The position numbers and the translations under genes were made by a program. Below are positions 8,554 to 16,420 of a stretch of 64,000 bases of DNA, one piece after another (the first letter of the stretch is position 1; every line of letters begins with the position of its first letter). The stretch is from Lysobacter sp. FW306-1B-D06B (GTDB taxonomy: Bacteria; Pseudomonadota; Gammaproteobacteria; Xanthomonadales; Xanthomonadaceae): NCBI RefSeq assembly GCF_038446665.1, contig NZ_CP151802.1, positions 1,798,001-1,862,000 of the forward strand, read 5' to 3'. The notes below the pieces were generated by a model. That model was given only the letters and a program-made list of their open reading frames with translations. It was not told the DNA's origin and did no database searches.

Positions 8554-9320
8554 GCGGGACCCGCGACGACGCAATCGGGCGCACGGCGCGCGCGCCGGCG
8601 GCGACGCCGGTCATCCTCACCCGTGCGCTGTGCAAGACCTACTCCGCGCACACCGAGGCCGAAGTGCAGGCGCTGCGCGACGTGGACCTGCGCATCGACC
8701 GCGGCGAGTTCGTCGCGATCATGGGGCCGTCGGGCTCGGGCAAATCGACCCTGATGAACCTGATCGGCTGCCTGGATACGCCCACCTCGGGCAGCTACGA
8801 ATGCGACGGCGTGGACGTGTCCACGCTCGACGCCGAGGAACTGGCGACGCTGCGTCTGGACAAGATCGGCTTCGTCTTCCAGGGCTTCAACCTGCTGCCG
8901 CGCATGAGCGCGCTGGACAACGTGGCGATGCCGCTGGGCTACGCGCGCGTGCCGCCGCACGAGCGCATCGAGCGTGCGCGCGAGGCGCTGGTCGCGGTGG
9001 GCCTGGGCGAGCGCGTCGGCCATCGTCCGAGCGAACTCTCCGGCGGTCAGCAGCAGCGCGTGGCGATCGCGCGCGCGCTGATCAACCGGCCGCCGATCCT
9101 GCTCGCCGACGAACCCACCGGCGCGCTCGACAGCAAGACCGGCGAGGAGATCCTCGCGTTGTTCAAGCGGCTGCGCGACGAGGACCACACCGTGGTGCTG
9201 ATCACCCACGACGCCGACGTGGCCGCGCACGCCGACCGCATCTACGTGATGCGCGATGGCCAGATGCATGAAGAGCCGGGATTCGGGAGTCGGGATTCGG
9301 GATTGGGAGAAGCGCCATGA
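8550..9320 (+). CDS. MacB-type ABC transporter ATP-binding protein
   Basis: ATPase subunit of 256 aa for an export complex of the LolD/MacB class. Walker A is GPSGSGKST at residues 59-67, the signature is LSGGQQQRVAIARAL, and Walker B with the catalytic Glu is ILLADEPTGALD. It is a separate protein, not fused to its permease as in E. coli MacB. The start overlaps the adaptor stop. The last dozen or so codons (after GQMHEEP) are encoded by one arm of an inverted GGGATTCGG-type repeat, so this tail (GFGSRDSGLGEAP) is probably repeat-derived and not part of the ancestral fold. The permease starts 61 bp downstream, after the other repeat arm. Confidence 0.92.
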   Translation: MSGTRDDAIGRTARAPAATPVILTRALCKTYSAHTEAEVQALRDVDLRIDRGEFVAIMGPSGSGKSTLMNLIGCLDTPTSGSYECDGVDVSTLDAEELATLRLDKIGFVFQGFNLLPRMSALDNVAMPLGYARVPPHERIERAREALVAVGLGERVGHRPSELSGGQQQRVAIARALINRPPILLADEPTGALDSKTGEEILALFKRLRDEDHTVVLITHDADVAAHADRIYVMRDGQMHEEPGFGSRDSGLGEAP

Positions 9321-9372
9321 CGCTCCTGAGCCCCGCTTTTGCGAATCCCGAATCCCGAATCACGAATCCCGG
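9276..9372. repeat. Inverted repeat of the GGGATTCGG family
   Basis: Left arm at 9276-9307 and right arm at 9342-9372 are inverted copies of an iterated GGGATTCGG unit, with about 27 of the first 29 positions matching. They can form a long hairpin around a 34-nt loop. The left arm encodes the C-terminal end of the ATPase; the ATPase stop lies in the loop, and the right arm ends just before the permease ribosome-binding region. Iterated GGGATTCGG units are frequent between genes in Xanthomonadaceae. Here the hairpin could stabilise or punctuate the polycistronic mRNA. Confidence 0.8.
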
Positions 9373-9381
9373 CCACACACC

Positions 9382-10617
9382 ATGAACTTCTCCGACATCC
9401 TGCGCACCGCCATCTACGCGTTGCGCGGCAACTGGATGCGCAGCGCGCTGACTTCGCTGGGCGTGATCATCGGCATCGCGGCGGTGATCGTGATGGTGTC
9501 GGTGGGGCAGGGCACGCAGCAGGAAATCGACAAGATGGTCTCCGGACTGGGCTCGCAGCGCCTGGACATCAGCCCCGGCGCGGGCCGCGGCGGTGGCGGC
9601 GTGCGCATGAGCTCGGCGAGCTTTTTCACGCTCAACGAGGGCGACGTCGACGCGATCCGCAGCGAGATCCCCGAAGTGCAGTACGTCGCCGGCGCGCTGC
9701 GCGGCAACACGCAGGTGGTGTACGCGGAGAACAACGCCTCCACCAGCTGGCAGGGCGTGCAGGCGGACTTCTTCGACATCAACGGTTGGGTGATCGCCAA
9801 CGGCCAGGGCTTCGATGCGCAGGACTACACCAGCGCAGGCAAGACCGTGATCCTGGGCGAAACGGTGCGGCGCACGTTGTTCGGCGACGAGCCGGGCATC
9901 GGTCAGACGATCCGCCTGGGCCGCGTGCCGTTCACCGTGGTCGGCACGCTCAAGCCCAAGGGGCAGGGCGGGTTCGGCCAGGACCAGGACGATGTGGTGA
10001 TGGTGCCGCTGGAAACCGCGCGCCGCCGCCTGATGGGCGCGATGGGCCTGCCGTCGGGCGCGGTGATGCAGATCGCGCTGACCGTGTCCGACGCGAAGGA
10101 CCTGTCCTACGCGCAGGGCGAAGTGGAGGGCCTGCTGCGCCAGCGCCATCGCATCAAGCCGGGCGAGGAAGACGACTTCAACGTTCGCAACATTTCCGAG
10201 ATCGTCGCCACGCGCACGGCGACGACGCGGCTGATGTCGCTGCTGCTCGGCGCGGTGGCGACGATCTCGTTGATCGTCGGCGGCATCGGCATCATGAACA
10301 TCATGCTCGTCTCGGTGACCGAGCGAATCCGCGAGATCGGCCTGCGCATGGCGGTCGGCGCGGGTCCATCGGACGTGCGCCGGCAGTTCCTCGCCGAGGC
10401 GATGTTGCTTTCGCTGGGCGGCGGCGTGCTGGGTATCGTCATTGGCGTGGTGGGCGCGCTGCTGGTCGGGAAGTTCAGCGACCTGCCGGTGGCGCTCAAC
10501 GGCCAGGTGATCGCGCTGGCCGCCACGTTCTCGATCATGACCGGCCTGTTCTTCGGCTATTACCCGGCGCGCAAGGCTTCGCAGCTGGATCCGATCGAGG
10601 CGTTGCGGCAGCAGTAG
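9382..10617 (+). CDS. MacB-type ABC transporter permease
   Basis: Permease of 411 aa with the MacB/FtsX layout. TM1 is near residues 22-44 (ALTSLGVIIGIAAVIVMVSVG), then a large periplasmic domain to about residue 285, then three C-terminal helices (LLGAVATISLIVGGIGIMNIML, LGGGVLGIVIGVVGALLVG, VIALAATFSIMTGLFFGYYPA). The motif PARKASQLDPIEALR at the C-terminus is diagnostic. Together with the preceding adaptor and ATPase it forms a tripartite exporter for a peptide, lipoprotein-like or antibiotic substrate that cannot be named from sequence. An outer-membrane channel gene is not in the locus. Confidence 0.93.
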   Translation: MNFSDILRTAIYALRGNWMRSALTSLGVIIGIAAVIVMVSVGQGTQQEIDKMVSGLGSQRLDISPGAGRGGGGVRMSSASFFTLNEGDVDAIRSEIPEVQYVAGALRGNTQVVYAENNASTSWQGVQADFFDINGWVIANGQGFDAQDYTSAGKTVILGETVRRTLFGDEPGIGQTIRLGRVPFTVVGTLKPKGQGGFGQDQDDVVMVPLETARRRLMGAMGLPSGAVMQIALTVSDAKDLSYAQGEVEGLLRQRHRIKPGEEDDFNVRNISEIVATRTATTRLMSLLLGAVATISLIVGGIGIMNIMLVSVTERIREIGLRMAVGAGPSDVRRQFLAEAMLLSLGGGVLGIVIGVVGALLVGKFSDLPVALNGQVIALAATFSIMTGLFFGYYPARKASQLDPIEALRQQ

Positions 10618-10627
10618 CCGTTGTGCA

Positions 10628-10954
10628 CTACTTCGAATCGAGCGCCGCCTTGACGAAGAAGGGGTACAGCTGGCCATCGATCCTGCGCAGCAAGTGTGCC
10701 GACGAACGCTTGCTGCTTTCCGAATTCTGGAATTCGTAGGCGTCCATATACAAGCGGGCCAGCAGTTCCTCACGCAGGGAATGGCACGACGCCCGAGCCG
10801 CAGTGATCGCCTCTTCCGCCAGCGATGTCTTGCGCGCGTACTTGCTGGAGTTTTCGATCATGCATTGGTAGTACGCCCATTCGGGCGCCTCCGGCGGTGG
10901 GGGCGTGTAGTCGCCCGCGCCCACGACGAGCAAGGTTACGAGAATGGGATGCAT
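10628..10954 (-). CDS. Small secreted protein of unknown function
   Basis: Predicted product of 108 aa with a short hydrophobic N-terminus (MHPILVTLLVVGAG) that could act as a signal sequence, followed by a proline patch (TPPPPEAPEW). The mature part is helical and charged with two cysteines (QCMIEN and ASCHSL) that could form a disulfide. I recognise no family. It is convergent with the ABC permease (10 bp apart) and divergent from the asparaginase gene. Codon use is less GC-extreme than its neighbours. The reading frame and signal-like start support a real gene, but without certainty. Confidence 0.55.
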   Translation of the reverse strand: MHPILVTLLVVGAGDYTPPPPEAPEWAYYQCMIENSSKYARKTSLAEEAITAARASCHSLREELLARLYMDAYEFQNSESSKRSSAHLLRRIDGQLYPFFVKAALDSK

Positions 10955-11158
10955 GACTCGGGCTCCTTGGGTGTGGGGGCCGGCGCGCGCGTGGAATGCG
11001 CCGTAACCTGAGAGAGGTGTTCGTCTGCGCTTGGCGAAATCACTCGTTGCGCGAAGGCTGCCAGCATCGGGGGTGGCGGTGAGCCGCGGCCATCGGATAT
11101 GTCTGAAAAGCCTCCTCAGACGCTATTCTCGAGGGCCCTGATCACGGTCTCCGCTCGC

Positions 11159-12181
11159 ATGCGCCTGTTCATCCCGATGCTTGCCCTCATCGCCATGACC
11201 TTCAACGCTCACGCCGCCGAATCCTCCGCCACGCCGAAGACGGCGCTGGTCATCCACGGCGGCGCGGGTTTCGTGCCGAAGGACGCGATCAGCGACGAGG
11301 AGCGCCGCGCCTACCATGCGGCGTTGAACCGCGCGCTGGACGCCGGCAACGCCGTGCTGCAGCGCGGCGGTTCCGCGCTCGATGCGGTGACCGCCGCTGT
11401 CGTGGTGATGGAGGACGCGCCGCAGTTCAACGCCGGCAAGGGCGCGGTGTTCAACGCCAAGGGCGGGCACGAGCTCGACGCTTCGATCATGGAAGGGCAC
11501 ACGCGCCGCGCGGGCGCCGTGGCGGGCGTCACGACAATCAAGAATCCGATCAAGCTCGCGCGCACGGTGATGGAGAAGAGCCCGCACGTGATGCTCGCCG
11601 GTGGCGGAGCGGAAGCCTTCGCGGACGCGCATCCGGAGATCGAACGCGTGCCCAACAGCTACTTCGACACCGAAAAGCGTCGCCAGCAGCTGGAGAAGGC
11701 GCAGCGCGAGGAAGCCGCCAAGGGCAAGCGCGAGGCGTACAACGGGACGATGGAAGCGCCGACGTATTTCGGCACCGTCGGCGCGGTCGCCCTGGATGCG
11801 CAGGGGCACATCGCAGCCGCCACCAGCACCGGTGGCATGACCAACAAGAAGTGGGGCCGCGTGGGCGACGCGCCGATCATCGGCGCGGGTACCTGGGCGG
11901 ACGACCGCTGCGGCGTGTCGGGCACGGGCTGGGGCGAGTTCTACATCCGCAACGCGGTCGCGCACGACATCTGCGCGCGCATGGCGTATCGCGGCGATTC
12001 GCTCGAGGTCGCCGCGAACGAGGTGGTGAACAAGGTCGTGCCCGCCGCGGGCGGCGATGGCGGCGCGATCGCGCTGGACAAGGACGGCAACATCGCGATG
12101 CCGTTCAACAGCGGCAGCATGTTCCGCGGGTGGATCAAGCCCGATGGCAGTCGCGGGACGGCGATTCACGAGGGCGAGTGA
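11159..12181 (+). CDS. Secreted isoaspartyl peptidase/L-asparaginase, Ntn-hydrolase type
   Basis: Plant-type (type III) asparaginase that is autoprocessed into two subunits and cleaves isoaspartyl dipeptides and L-asparagine. The protein is 340 aa from the ATG at 11159, which begins directly with a signal peptide (RLFIPMLALIAMTFNAHA); the ATG at 11099 would put 20 extra residues in front of it. The N-terminal fold is seen in ALVIHGGAGFVP and LDAVTAAVVVMEDAPQFNAG. The nucleophile is T206 in YFGTVGAVALD, which becomes the N-terminus of the beta chain, followed by AAATSTGGMTNK. The signal peptide places it in the periplasm, unlike cytoplasmic E. coli IaaA. Confidence 0.9.
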   Translation: MRLFIPMLALIAMTFNAHAAESSATPKTALVIHGGAGFVPKDAISDEERRAYHAALNRALDAGNAVLQRGGSALDAVTAAVVVMEDAPQFNAGKGAVFNAKGGHELDASIMEGHTRRAGAVAGVTTIKNPIKLARTVMEKSPHVMLAGGGAEAFADAHPEIERVPNSYFDTEKRRQQLEKAQREEAAKGKREAYNGTMEAPTYFGTVGAVALDAQGHIAAATSTGGMTNKKWGRVGDAPIIGAGTWADDRCGVSGTGWGEFYIRNAVAHDICARMAYRGDSLEVAANEVVNKVVPAAGGDGGAIALDKDGNIAMPFNSGSMFRGWIKPDGSRGTAIHEGE

Positions 12182-12389
12182 GGGATACCGTCATCCCGGC
12201 GTAGGCCGGCATCACGCCTGCCACCGCATCTCGTCATTCCGGCGGACGCACAGCCGCACTACCCATTTGGCGAACATCGGCAAGCGCGGCGATGCATTAC
12301 GAGCGGCATCGCCGCCACTTCGTTGCCCCTCACCCCAACCCCTCTCCCGGTGGGAGAGGGGCTTTGCCGGCATCGCAATGGGGGGCGCG
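12182..12389. repeat. Intergenic region with two repeat types between convergent genes
   Basis: No gene is seen in these 208 bases. At 12190-12215 there is a degenerate copy of the GTCATCCCGGCG element that occurs as a full inverted pair at 54270-54375. At 12339-12361 a CCCCTCTCCC/GGGAGAGGGG hairpin is followed by CTTT, which can terminate transcription of the asparaginase gene and belongs to the same family as the repeats at 4215-4378 and 44701-44760. Confidence 0.65.
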
Positions 12390-12866
12390 CTAGGCGGTCA
12401 GCCCCGCCTGCTGCTTCATCCACTCGTCCATGCGCCGCTTGAGTTCCTCCGGCGACACGTCCTCGATGTGCGTCGCCAGGCTCCACTTGTGCCCGAACGG
12501 ATCCACCACGGTGCCCATGCGGTCGCCCCAGGCCTCGTTGTTGAGCGGGCGGTCGACCTTGGCGCCGGCCTTCACCGCGCGGTCGAACGACGCATCCACG
12601 TCCGGCACGTAAATGACGAACGTGGCGGTCGCGCCGCCGCGGTGCTTGGGGCCGTAGGCGTCCATGTCCGGCCATTCGTCCGACAACATCAGCATGGAAT
12701 TGCCGATGCGGATTTCCGCATGGCCGATCTTGTCGCCCATCGGCAGGCGGAAGATCTCTTCCGCGCCGAGCGCGTCGCGGTAGAAGTCGAGCGCCGCCTT
12801 CGCGTCGTCGACAACCAGGTACGGGGTGACGCTGTGGTAACCCTCGGGCGTAGCGGGAACGCTCAT
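12390..12866 (-). CDS. VOC/glyoxalase-fold protein (PhnB-like)
   Basis: Small vicinal-oxygen-chelate superfamily protein of 158 aa. The sequence YHSVTPYLVVDDAKAALDFYRDAL at the N-terminus, the middle part MGDKIGHAEIRIGNSMLMLSDEWP and the C-terminal GDRMGTVVDPFGHKWSLATH match PhnB-like VOC proteins. The start at 12866 was preferred to an in-frame ATG four codons upstream, because GGAGG lies five bases before it. The C-terminal helix (SPEELKRRMDEWMKQQ) is also typical. The substrate is unknown. The gene follows the monooxygenase-like gene by 50 bp on the same strand, and the two are likely co-transcribed. Confidence 0.85.
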   Translation of the reverse strand: MSVPATPEGYHSVTPYLVVDDAKAALDFYRDALGAEEIFRLPMGDKIGHAEIRIGNSMLMLSDEWPDMDAYGPKHRGGATATFVIYVPDVDASFDRAVKAGAKVDRPLNNEAWGDRMGTVVDPFGHKWSLATHIEDVSPEELKRRMDEWMKQQAGLTA

Positions 12867-12916
12867 CTCGGCCTCCATGGTCGGGGGTGGGCGGCATGCG
12901 CCGCCCCGGGGTGGAA

Positions 12917-13219
12917 TCAGTGCGGCAGCTTGCTGGCGAGCAGGTCGACGCGGTCGATCTGCGGGGGGCGCGACAGCAGCTCGTCGGCGCGCTCCATCAA
13001 CGCCGCGGCGATCGGCCCGTCCAGGTGCGCCTGGCGACCGGCCTCGGTGTCGAAGGTGTCGTAGATGCCGAACGACGTCGGGCCAAAGCGCAGCGCGAAC
13101 CAGGTCCGCGTTCCGGGCTCGGCTTCGGCGAGCGGCAGGGCGCCGCGCAGGAACCGTTCGAGCTCCTCTTCCTTGCCGGGTTTGGCTTCCAGGCGGGCCA
13201 GCAACGCGCAGCGGGACAT
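12917..13219 (-). CDS. Antibiotic biosynthesis monooxygenase-fold protein
   Basis: ABM-domain protein of 100 aa, a ferredoxin-like alpha/beta dimer fold. Visible features are the opening strand CALLARLEAKPGKEEELERFL, the central TRTWFALRFGPTSFGIYDTF and the helix AGRQAHLDGPIAAALMERADELL. These match YgiN/putative quinol monooxygenase-type proteins. Despite the family name, members mostly act on small quinones or have unknown roles. It lies upstream of the VOC protein on the minus strand, so the pair may be a small detoxification unit. This function is inferred from family and neighbourhood. Confidence 0.85.
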   Translation of the reverse strand: MSRCALLARLEAKPGKEEELERFLRGALPLAEAEPGTRTWFALRFGPTSFGIYDTFDTEAGRQAHLDGPIAAALMERADELLSRPPQIDRVDLLASKLPH

Positions 13220-13517
13220 GGCGAAGCGCTCCGGACGGGCCGCTCAGGCTAGGCCGTGCGTCGCTAACGGGGCGCGAAGAAGCCGCTACGGGGGCATGAC
13301 AGCGCCCGGCCCCAACCGACGGCCCGGGGCGAGGGCGGGGCTTTGTGGCAAAATCGGCCCCCAGTCGCGGCCCGCCCGCGACCCCTTCACGTCCACGAAC
13401 GCCTCCATGCCGATCGCAGATCCGACCCAAGCCGTGTGCACGCCGTCCGGGAATCCCCGTCCGGCTTCCGTGGTGCCAGGCCGGGTTCGCGCCCGGTACG
13501 CGGCCTGAGTCTCACGC
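13220..13517. promoter_or_regulatory. Divergent promoter region between ABM-protein gene and dgkA
   Basis: These 298 bases must contain promoters in both directions. A possible -10 (GCAAAAT) lies near 13349. GC-rich inverted repeats, such as CCGGGTTCGCGCCCGG near 13482-13497, sit just before dgkA. A short open frame at 13408-13509 (33 codons) lacks a good ribosome-binding site and is not called. I searched for a manganese yybP-ykoY-like leader because terC follows dgkA, but saw no match to its conserved core. Confidence 0.35.
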
Positions 13518-13898
13518 ATGGCCGACGAATTCGGACACCTGCCGCGCGGTCCCGCGCGCATCGCCAAAGCCACCATGTGGTCCATGCAGGGCCTGCGCGC
13601 CGCATGGCTGCACGAATCCTCCTTCCGCCTGGAGGTCTACCTGTTCGTCATCCTGGCCCCGGTGGGCTGGTGGCTCGGACAGACCCCGGTGGAGCGCGTG
13701 CTGATGATCGGCTCGATGCTGCTGGTGTTGAGCGTGGAGCTGCTCAACTCGGCGGTTGAGGCGGTGATCGAACGCTATGGCGCCGAATTCCACGAGATGG
13801 CCGGCCGCGCCAAGGACATGGGCTCGGCCGCGGTGTTCGTGGTGATGATGAACGTAGTGCTGACCTGGGGCGCGATCCTGCTGCCCCGACTGATCTGA
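13518..13898 (+). CDS. dgkA: Diacylglycerol kinase DgkA
   Basis: Trimeric inner-membrane lipid kinase that phosphorylates diacylglycerol to phosphatidic acid, recycling DAG produced when membrane-derived oligosaccharides or LPS are decorated with phospholipid head groups. The product is 126 aa, the usual size. Three helices are visible at about residues 38-54, 58-76 and 104-124. The active-site stretch ELLNSAVEAVIERYG and KDMGSAAVFV match the family. It is followed after 17 bp by a TerC-type gene. The conserved glutamates before NSAVEAV are in place, so it should be active. Confidence 0.95.
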   Translation: MADEFGHLPRGPARIAKATMWSMQGLRAAWLHESSFRLEVYLFVILAPVGWWLGQTPVERVLMIGSMLLVLSVELLNSAVEAVIERYGAEFHEMAGRAKDMGSAAVFVVMMNVVLTWGAILLPRLI

Positions 13899-13915
13899 CC
13901 AGGTAGGAACCCGAA

Positions 13916-14650
13916 GTGATTGAGCTGCTGACCGATCCGCATGTGTGGATCACCCTCGTGACCTTGAGCGCGATCGAAATCGTGCTCGGCATCGACAACC
14001 TCGTCTTCATCTCCATTGCGGTCAGCAAGCTGCCGTACGCGCAGCGCGAGAAGGCGCGCAAGTTCGGCATCGCGGTGGCGTGCATCACGCGAATCGCGCT
14101 GCTGCTGACGCTGGCGTGGCTGGCGGGACTGACCAACGACCTGTTCACCGTGCTCGGCCAGGGCATCTCGGTGCGCGACCTGGTGCTGATCCTGGGCGGC
14201 GCGTTCCTGCTGGTGAAGGGCACGATGGAGATCAAGGACCTCATCGTCGGCGAGTCCGAGGAAGAGGACATCCACACCAAGCCCAAGGCGTCGTTCATGG
14301 CCGTGATCGCGCAGATCGCGGTGATCGACATCGTGTTCTCGCTGGACTCGGTGATCGCCGCGGTCGGCATGGCCAACCACACGCCGGTGATGGTGGCGGC
14401 GATCCTGCTTGCCGTGGCGGTAATGCTGCTGGCCTCCAAGCCGCTGGGCCAGTTCATCGACCACAACCCGACCATCAAGATGCTGGCGCTGGCCTTCATC
14501 GTGCTGGTGGGCGTGTACCTGGTCGCCGACGGCTTCGAGCTGCACATCCCGAAGGGCTACATCTACGGCGCGATGGGCTTCTCGGCGCTGGTGGAGTGCC
14601 TGAACCTGTGGTCCAAGCGCCGCGCACAGGCACGCCTGCAGCCGGAATAA
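13916..14650 (+). CDS. TerC-family integral membrane protein
   Basis: Polytopic membrane protein of 244 aa with about seven helices. Family signatures are SAIEIVLGIDNLVFISI near residues 18-34 and IDIVFSLDSVIAAVGM in the second half, each placing conserved aspartates within the membrane as in metal exporters. Members such as Alx/MntP-linked TerC proteins export manganese or calcium, some supplying metal to secreted enzymes. The gene begins with GTG at 13916, preceded by AGGTAGGA. A rho-independent terminator follows (14676-14703). No metal-responsive riboswitch was seen upstream. Confidence 0.9.
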   Translation: MIELLTDPHVWITLVTLSAIEIVLGIDNLVFISIAVSKLPYAQREKARKFGIAVACITRIALLLTLAWLAGLTNDLFTVLGQGISVRDLVLILGGAFLLVKGTMEIKDLIVGESEEEDIHTKPKASFMAVIAQIAVIDIVFSLDSVIAAVGMANHTPVMVAAILLAVAVMLLASKPLGQFIDHNPTIKMLALAFIVLVGVYLVADGFELHIPKGYIYGAMGFSALVECLNLWSKRRAQARLQPE

Positions 14651-14675
14651 GCGCGCACCCACCGGTGTCGCCGCG

Positions 14676-14703
14676 AACGGCCTTCCTCCGGGAAGGCCGT
14701 TTT
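14676..14703 (+). terminator. Rho-independent terminator after terC-type gene
   Basis: Perfect stem AACGGCCTTCC/GGAAGGCCGTT around a TCCG-type loop, followed by TTTCGTTT. It lies 25 bp after the TerC stop and before the LemA promoter. Confidence 0.85.
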
Positions 14704-14822
14704 CGTTTGCGCAGGCGCACTAACGCGCCCGTAACGTTCGCGCGGGCGTGCACATCGTCTCCATTGCGCGCCGCACGGTGCAGTGGTGCAATGCCGGCCA
14801 ACGTCACGGAAGGAGTTCCCCC

Positions 14823-15470
14823 ATGGTCCGTCTGGTGCAAGCGTTCGTGCTGGTCGTTGCGGTCGCGATGTTGAGCGGCTGCGGTTACAACACCATCCAG
14901 CAGAAGGATGAAGCGGTGAACGCCGCCTGGTCGCAGGTGCTCAACGTCTACAAGCGCCGCGCCGACCTGGTGCCCAACCTCGTGGCGACCGTGAAGGGCT
15001 ACGCCAGCCACGAGCAGCAGGTGCTCACGCAGGTCACCGAGGCGCGTTCGCGCGTGGGCAGCATCAACGTCAACGCCAACGATCCGGCGTCGCTGGCGCA
15101 GTTCCAGCAGGCGCAGGGCGAATTGCAGAGCGCCATCGGCCGCCTGCTGGTGGTCAGCGAGAACTACCCGCAGCTCAAGGCCGACCAGAACTTCCTGCAA
15201 TTGCAGGCGCAGCTGGAAGGCACCGAGAACCGCATCACGGTGGAACGCCAGCGTTACATCCAGACGGTGCAGGACTACAACACCTACATCCGCCAGTTCC
15301 CGACCAACCTCACCGCGATGGTCTTCGGCTACAAGCCCAAGCCCAACTTCACGGTCGAGAACGCAGCGCAGATCCAGGACGCGCCGAAGGTGGACTTCGG
15401 TGCGCCGGCGCAGCCGCCGCAACCGCAGCAGACCCCGCCGCCGCCGCAGCCCGCGCCGTCGAATGGCTGA
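14823..15470 (+). CDS. LemA-family lipoprotein
   Basis: Product of 215 aa. The N-terminal signal ends in a lipobox LSGC (AVAMLSGCG), so it is probably an anchored lipoprotein. The LemA core follows: NTIQQKDEAVNAAWSQVLN, the highly typical YKRRADLVPNLVATVKGY, then helical regions. The C-terminus is a proline/glutamine tail (QPPQPQQTPPPPQP). The ATG at 14823 has GGAAGGAG just upstream. LemA proteins have a helical-bundle fold and unclear function, and they are regularly adjacent to TPM-domain proteins as here. The stop overlaps the next gene by 8 bases. Confidence 0.9.
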   Translation: MVRLVQAFVLVVAVAMLSGCGYNTIQQKDEAVNAAWSQVLNVYKRRADLVPNLVATVKGYASHEQQVLTQVTEARSRVGSINVNANDPASLAQFQQAQGELQSAIGRLLVVSENYPQLKADQNFLQLQAQLEGTENRITVERQRYIQTVQDYNTYIRQFPTNLTAMVFGYKPKPNFTVENAAQIQDAPKVDFGAPAQPPQPQQTPPPPQPAPSNG

Positions 15471-16410
15471 TGCGCGGGCGCGGAGCCGCATCGTGAATGT
15501 CCGGCGTGTTTTCTCGGTGCTGCGCGCGCCCGTAGCCGCGCTCGTGCTGATGCTCGCCTGCGCCTTCGCGCAGGCGCAGCAGCTGGCGCCGATTCCGCCG
15601 CTGGATTCGCCGGTGATCGACACCACCGGCACGCTCGACGCCGCGACGGAGCAGCAGCTGGAAACGCAGGCGCTCGCGTTGCAGCAGCGCAAGGGCAGCC
15701 AGCTGCAGGTGCTGGTGGTGCCGACCACGATGCCGGAGGACATCGCGCAATACTCGGTGCGTGCCTTCGAGCAGTGGAAGATCGGGCGCAAGGGCGTCGA
15801 CGACGGCGTGCTGCTGGTGGTCGCCAAGGACGACCGGCGCGTGCGCATCGAAGTCGGGTACGGGCTGGAAGGCGCGATTCCCGACGCGACCTCCGCGCGG
15901 GTGATCCAGGAATACCTGGTGCCGAAATTCCGCGCGGGCGATTACCGCGGCGGCATCACCGACGCGAGTGCGGCGCTGGTGAAACTGATCGACGGCGAGC
16001 CACTGCCGGCGCCGATGGCCGACCACCGCGCCGAACGCCGCGGTGGCGGCAGCGGATGGCTGATCGCGCTGTTCGTGGCGTTCATCGTCGCGCAGGTGGC
16101 GCGCGGCATCTTCGGGCGCGCGCCGTCGCTGCTGCGCGGCCTGATCGGCGGCGCGGCCGCGGGCGGCGTGGCGTGGCTGATTTCCTCGGTGCTGGTCGTC
16201 GGCGGCATCGGCGCGCTGATCGGTTTCTTCTTCGGCCTGGCCGCGGTGCCGACCGGTCGCTATGCGCGCGATCGCGGTTACGGTGGCTGGGGCGGAGGCG
16301 GTTGGGGCGGCGGTGGCTTTGGCGGTGGCGGTGGGGGCTTCGGCGGCGGAGGCGGCTGGGGCGGTGGCGGCGGCATGAGCGGAGGCGGTGGCGCCTCCGG
16401 CAGCTGGTGA
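15463..16410 (+). CDS. Secreted/membrane TPM-domain protein with glycine-rich tail
   Basis: Protein of 315 aa. A signal peptide lies at about residues 16-42 (ending FAQAQQ), then a TPM domain (VIDTTGTLDAATEQQLETQ, GSQLQVLVVPT, GVLLVVAKDDRRVRIEVGYGLEGAIPD, FRAGDYRGGI), two hydrophobic segments (residues about 200-217 and 230-262), and a C-terminal low-complexity tail of W, G, F and S. TPM-domain proteins of plants act in photosystem II repair; bacterial ones are uncharacterised. The start overlaps LemA by 8 bases; a GTG at 15493 is an alternative. The same family as E. coli YgcG is likely. Function is unknown, but coupling to LemA suggests a shared envelope complex. Confidence 0.85.
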   Translation: MADARARSRIVNVRRVFSVLRAPVAALVLMLACAFAQAQQLAPIPPLDSPVIDTTGTLDAATEQQLETQALALQQRKGSQLQVLVVPTTMPEDIAQYSVRAFEQWKIGRKGVDDGVLLVVAKDDRRVRIEVGYGLEGAIPDATSARVIQEYLVPKFRAGDYRGGITDASAALVKLIDGEPLPAPMADHRAERRGGGSGWLIALFVAFIVAQVARGIFGRAPSLLRGLIGGAAAGGVAWLISSVLVVGGIGALIGFFFGLAAVPTGRYARDRGYGGWGGGGWGGGGFGGGGGGFGGGGGWGGGGGMSGGGGASGSW

Positions 16411-16420
16411 GGAGCGGGCG

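Noticed and set aside
13408..13509. A 33-codon open frame upstream of dgkA
   Set aside because: No convincing ribosome-binding site, low-complexity composition, and it ends 8 bp before dgkA without overlap.
13220..13517. Possible manganese riboswitch upstream of dgkA-terC
   Set aside because: TerC-type genes are sometimes controlled by yybP-ykoY elements, but I did not see the conserved core, and terC here follows dgkA by 17 bp without its own leader.
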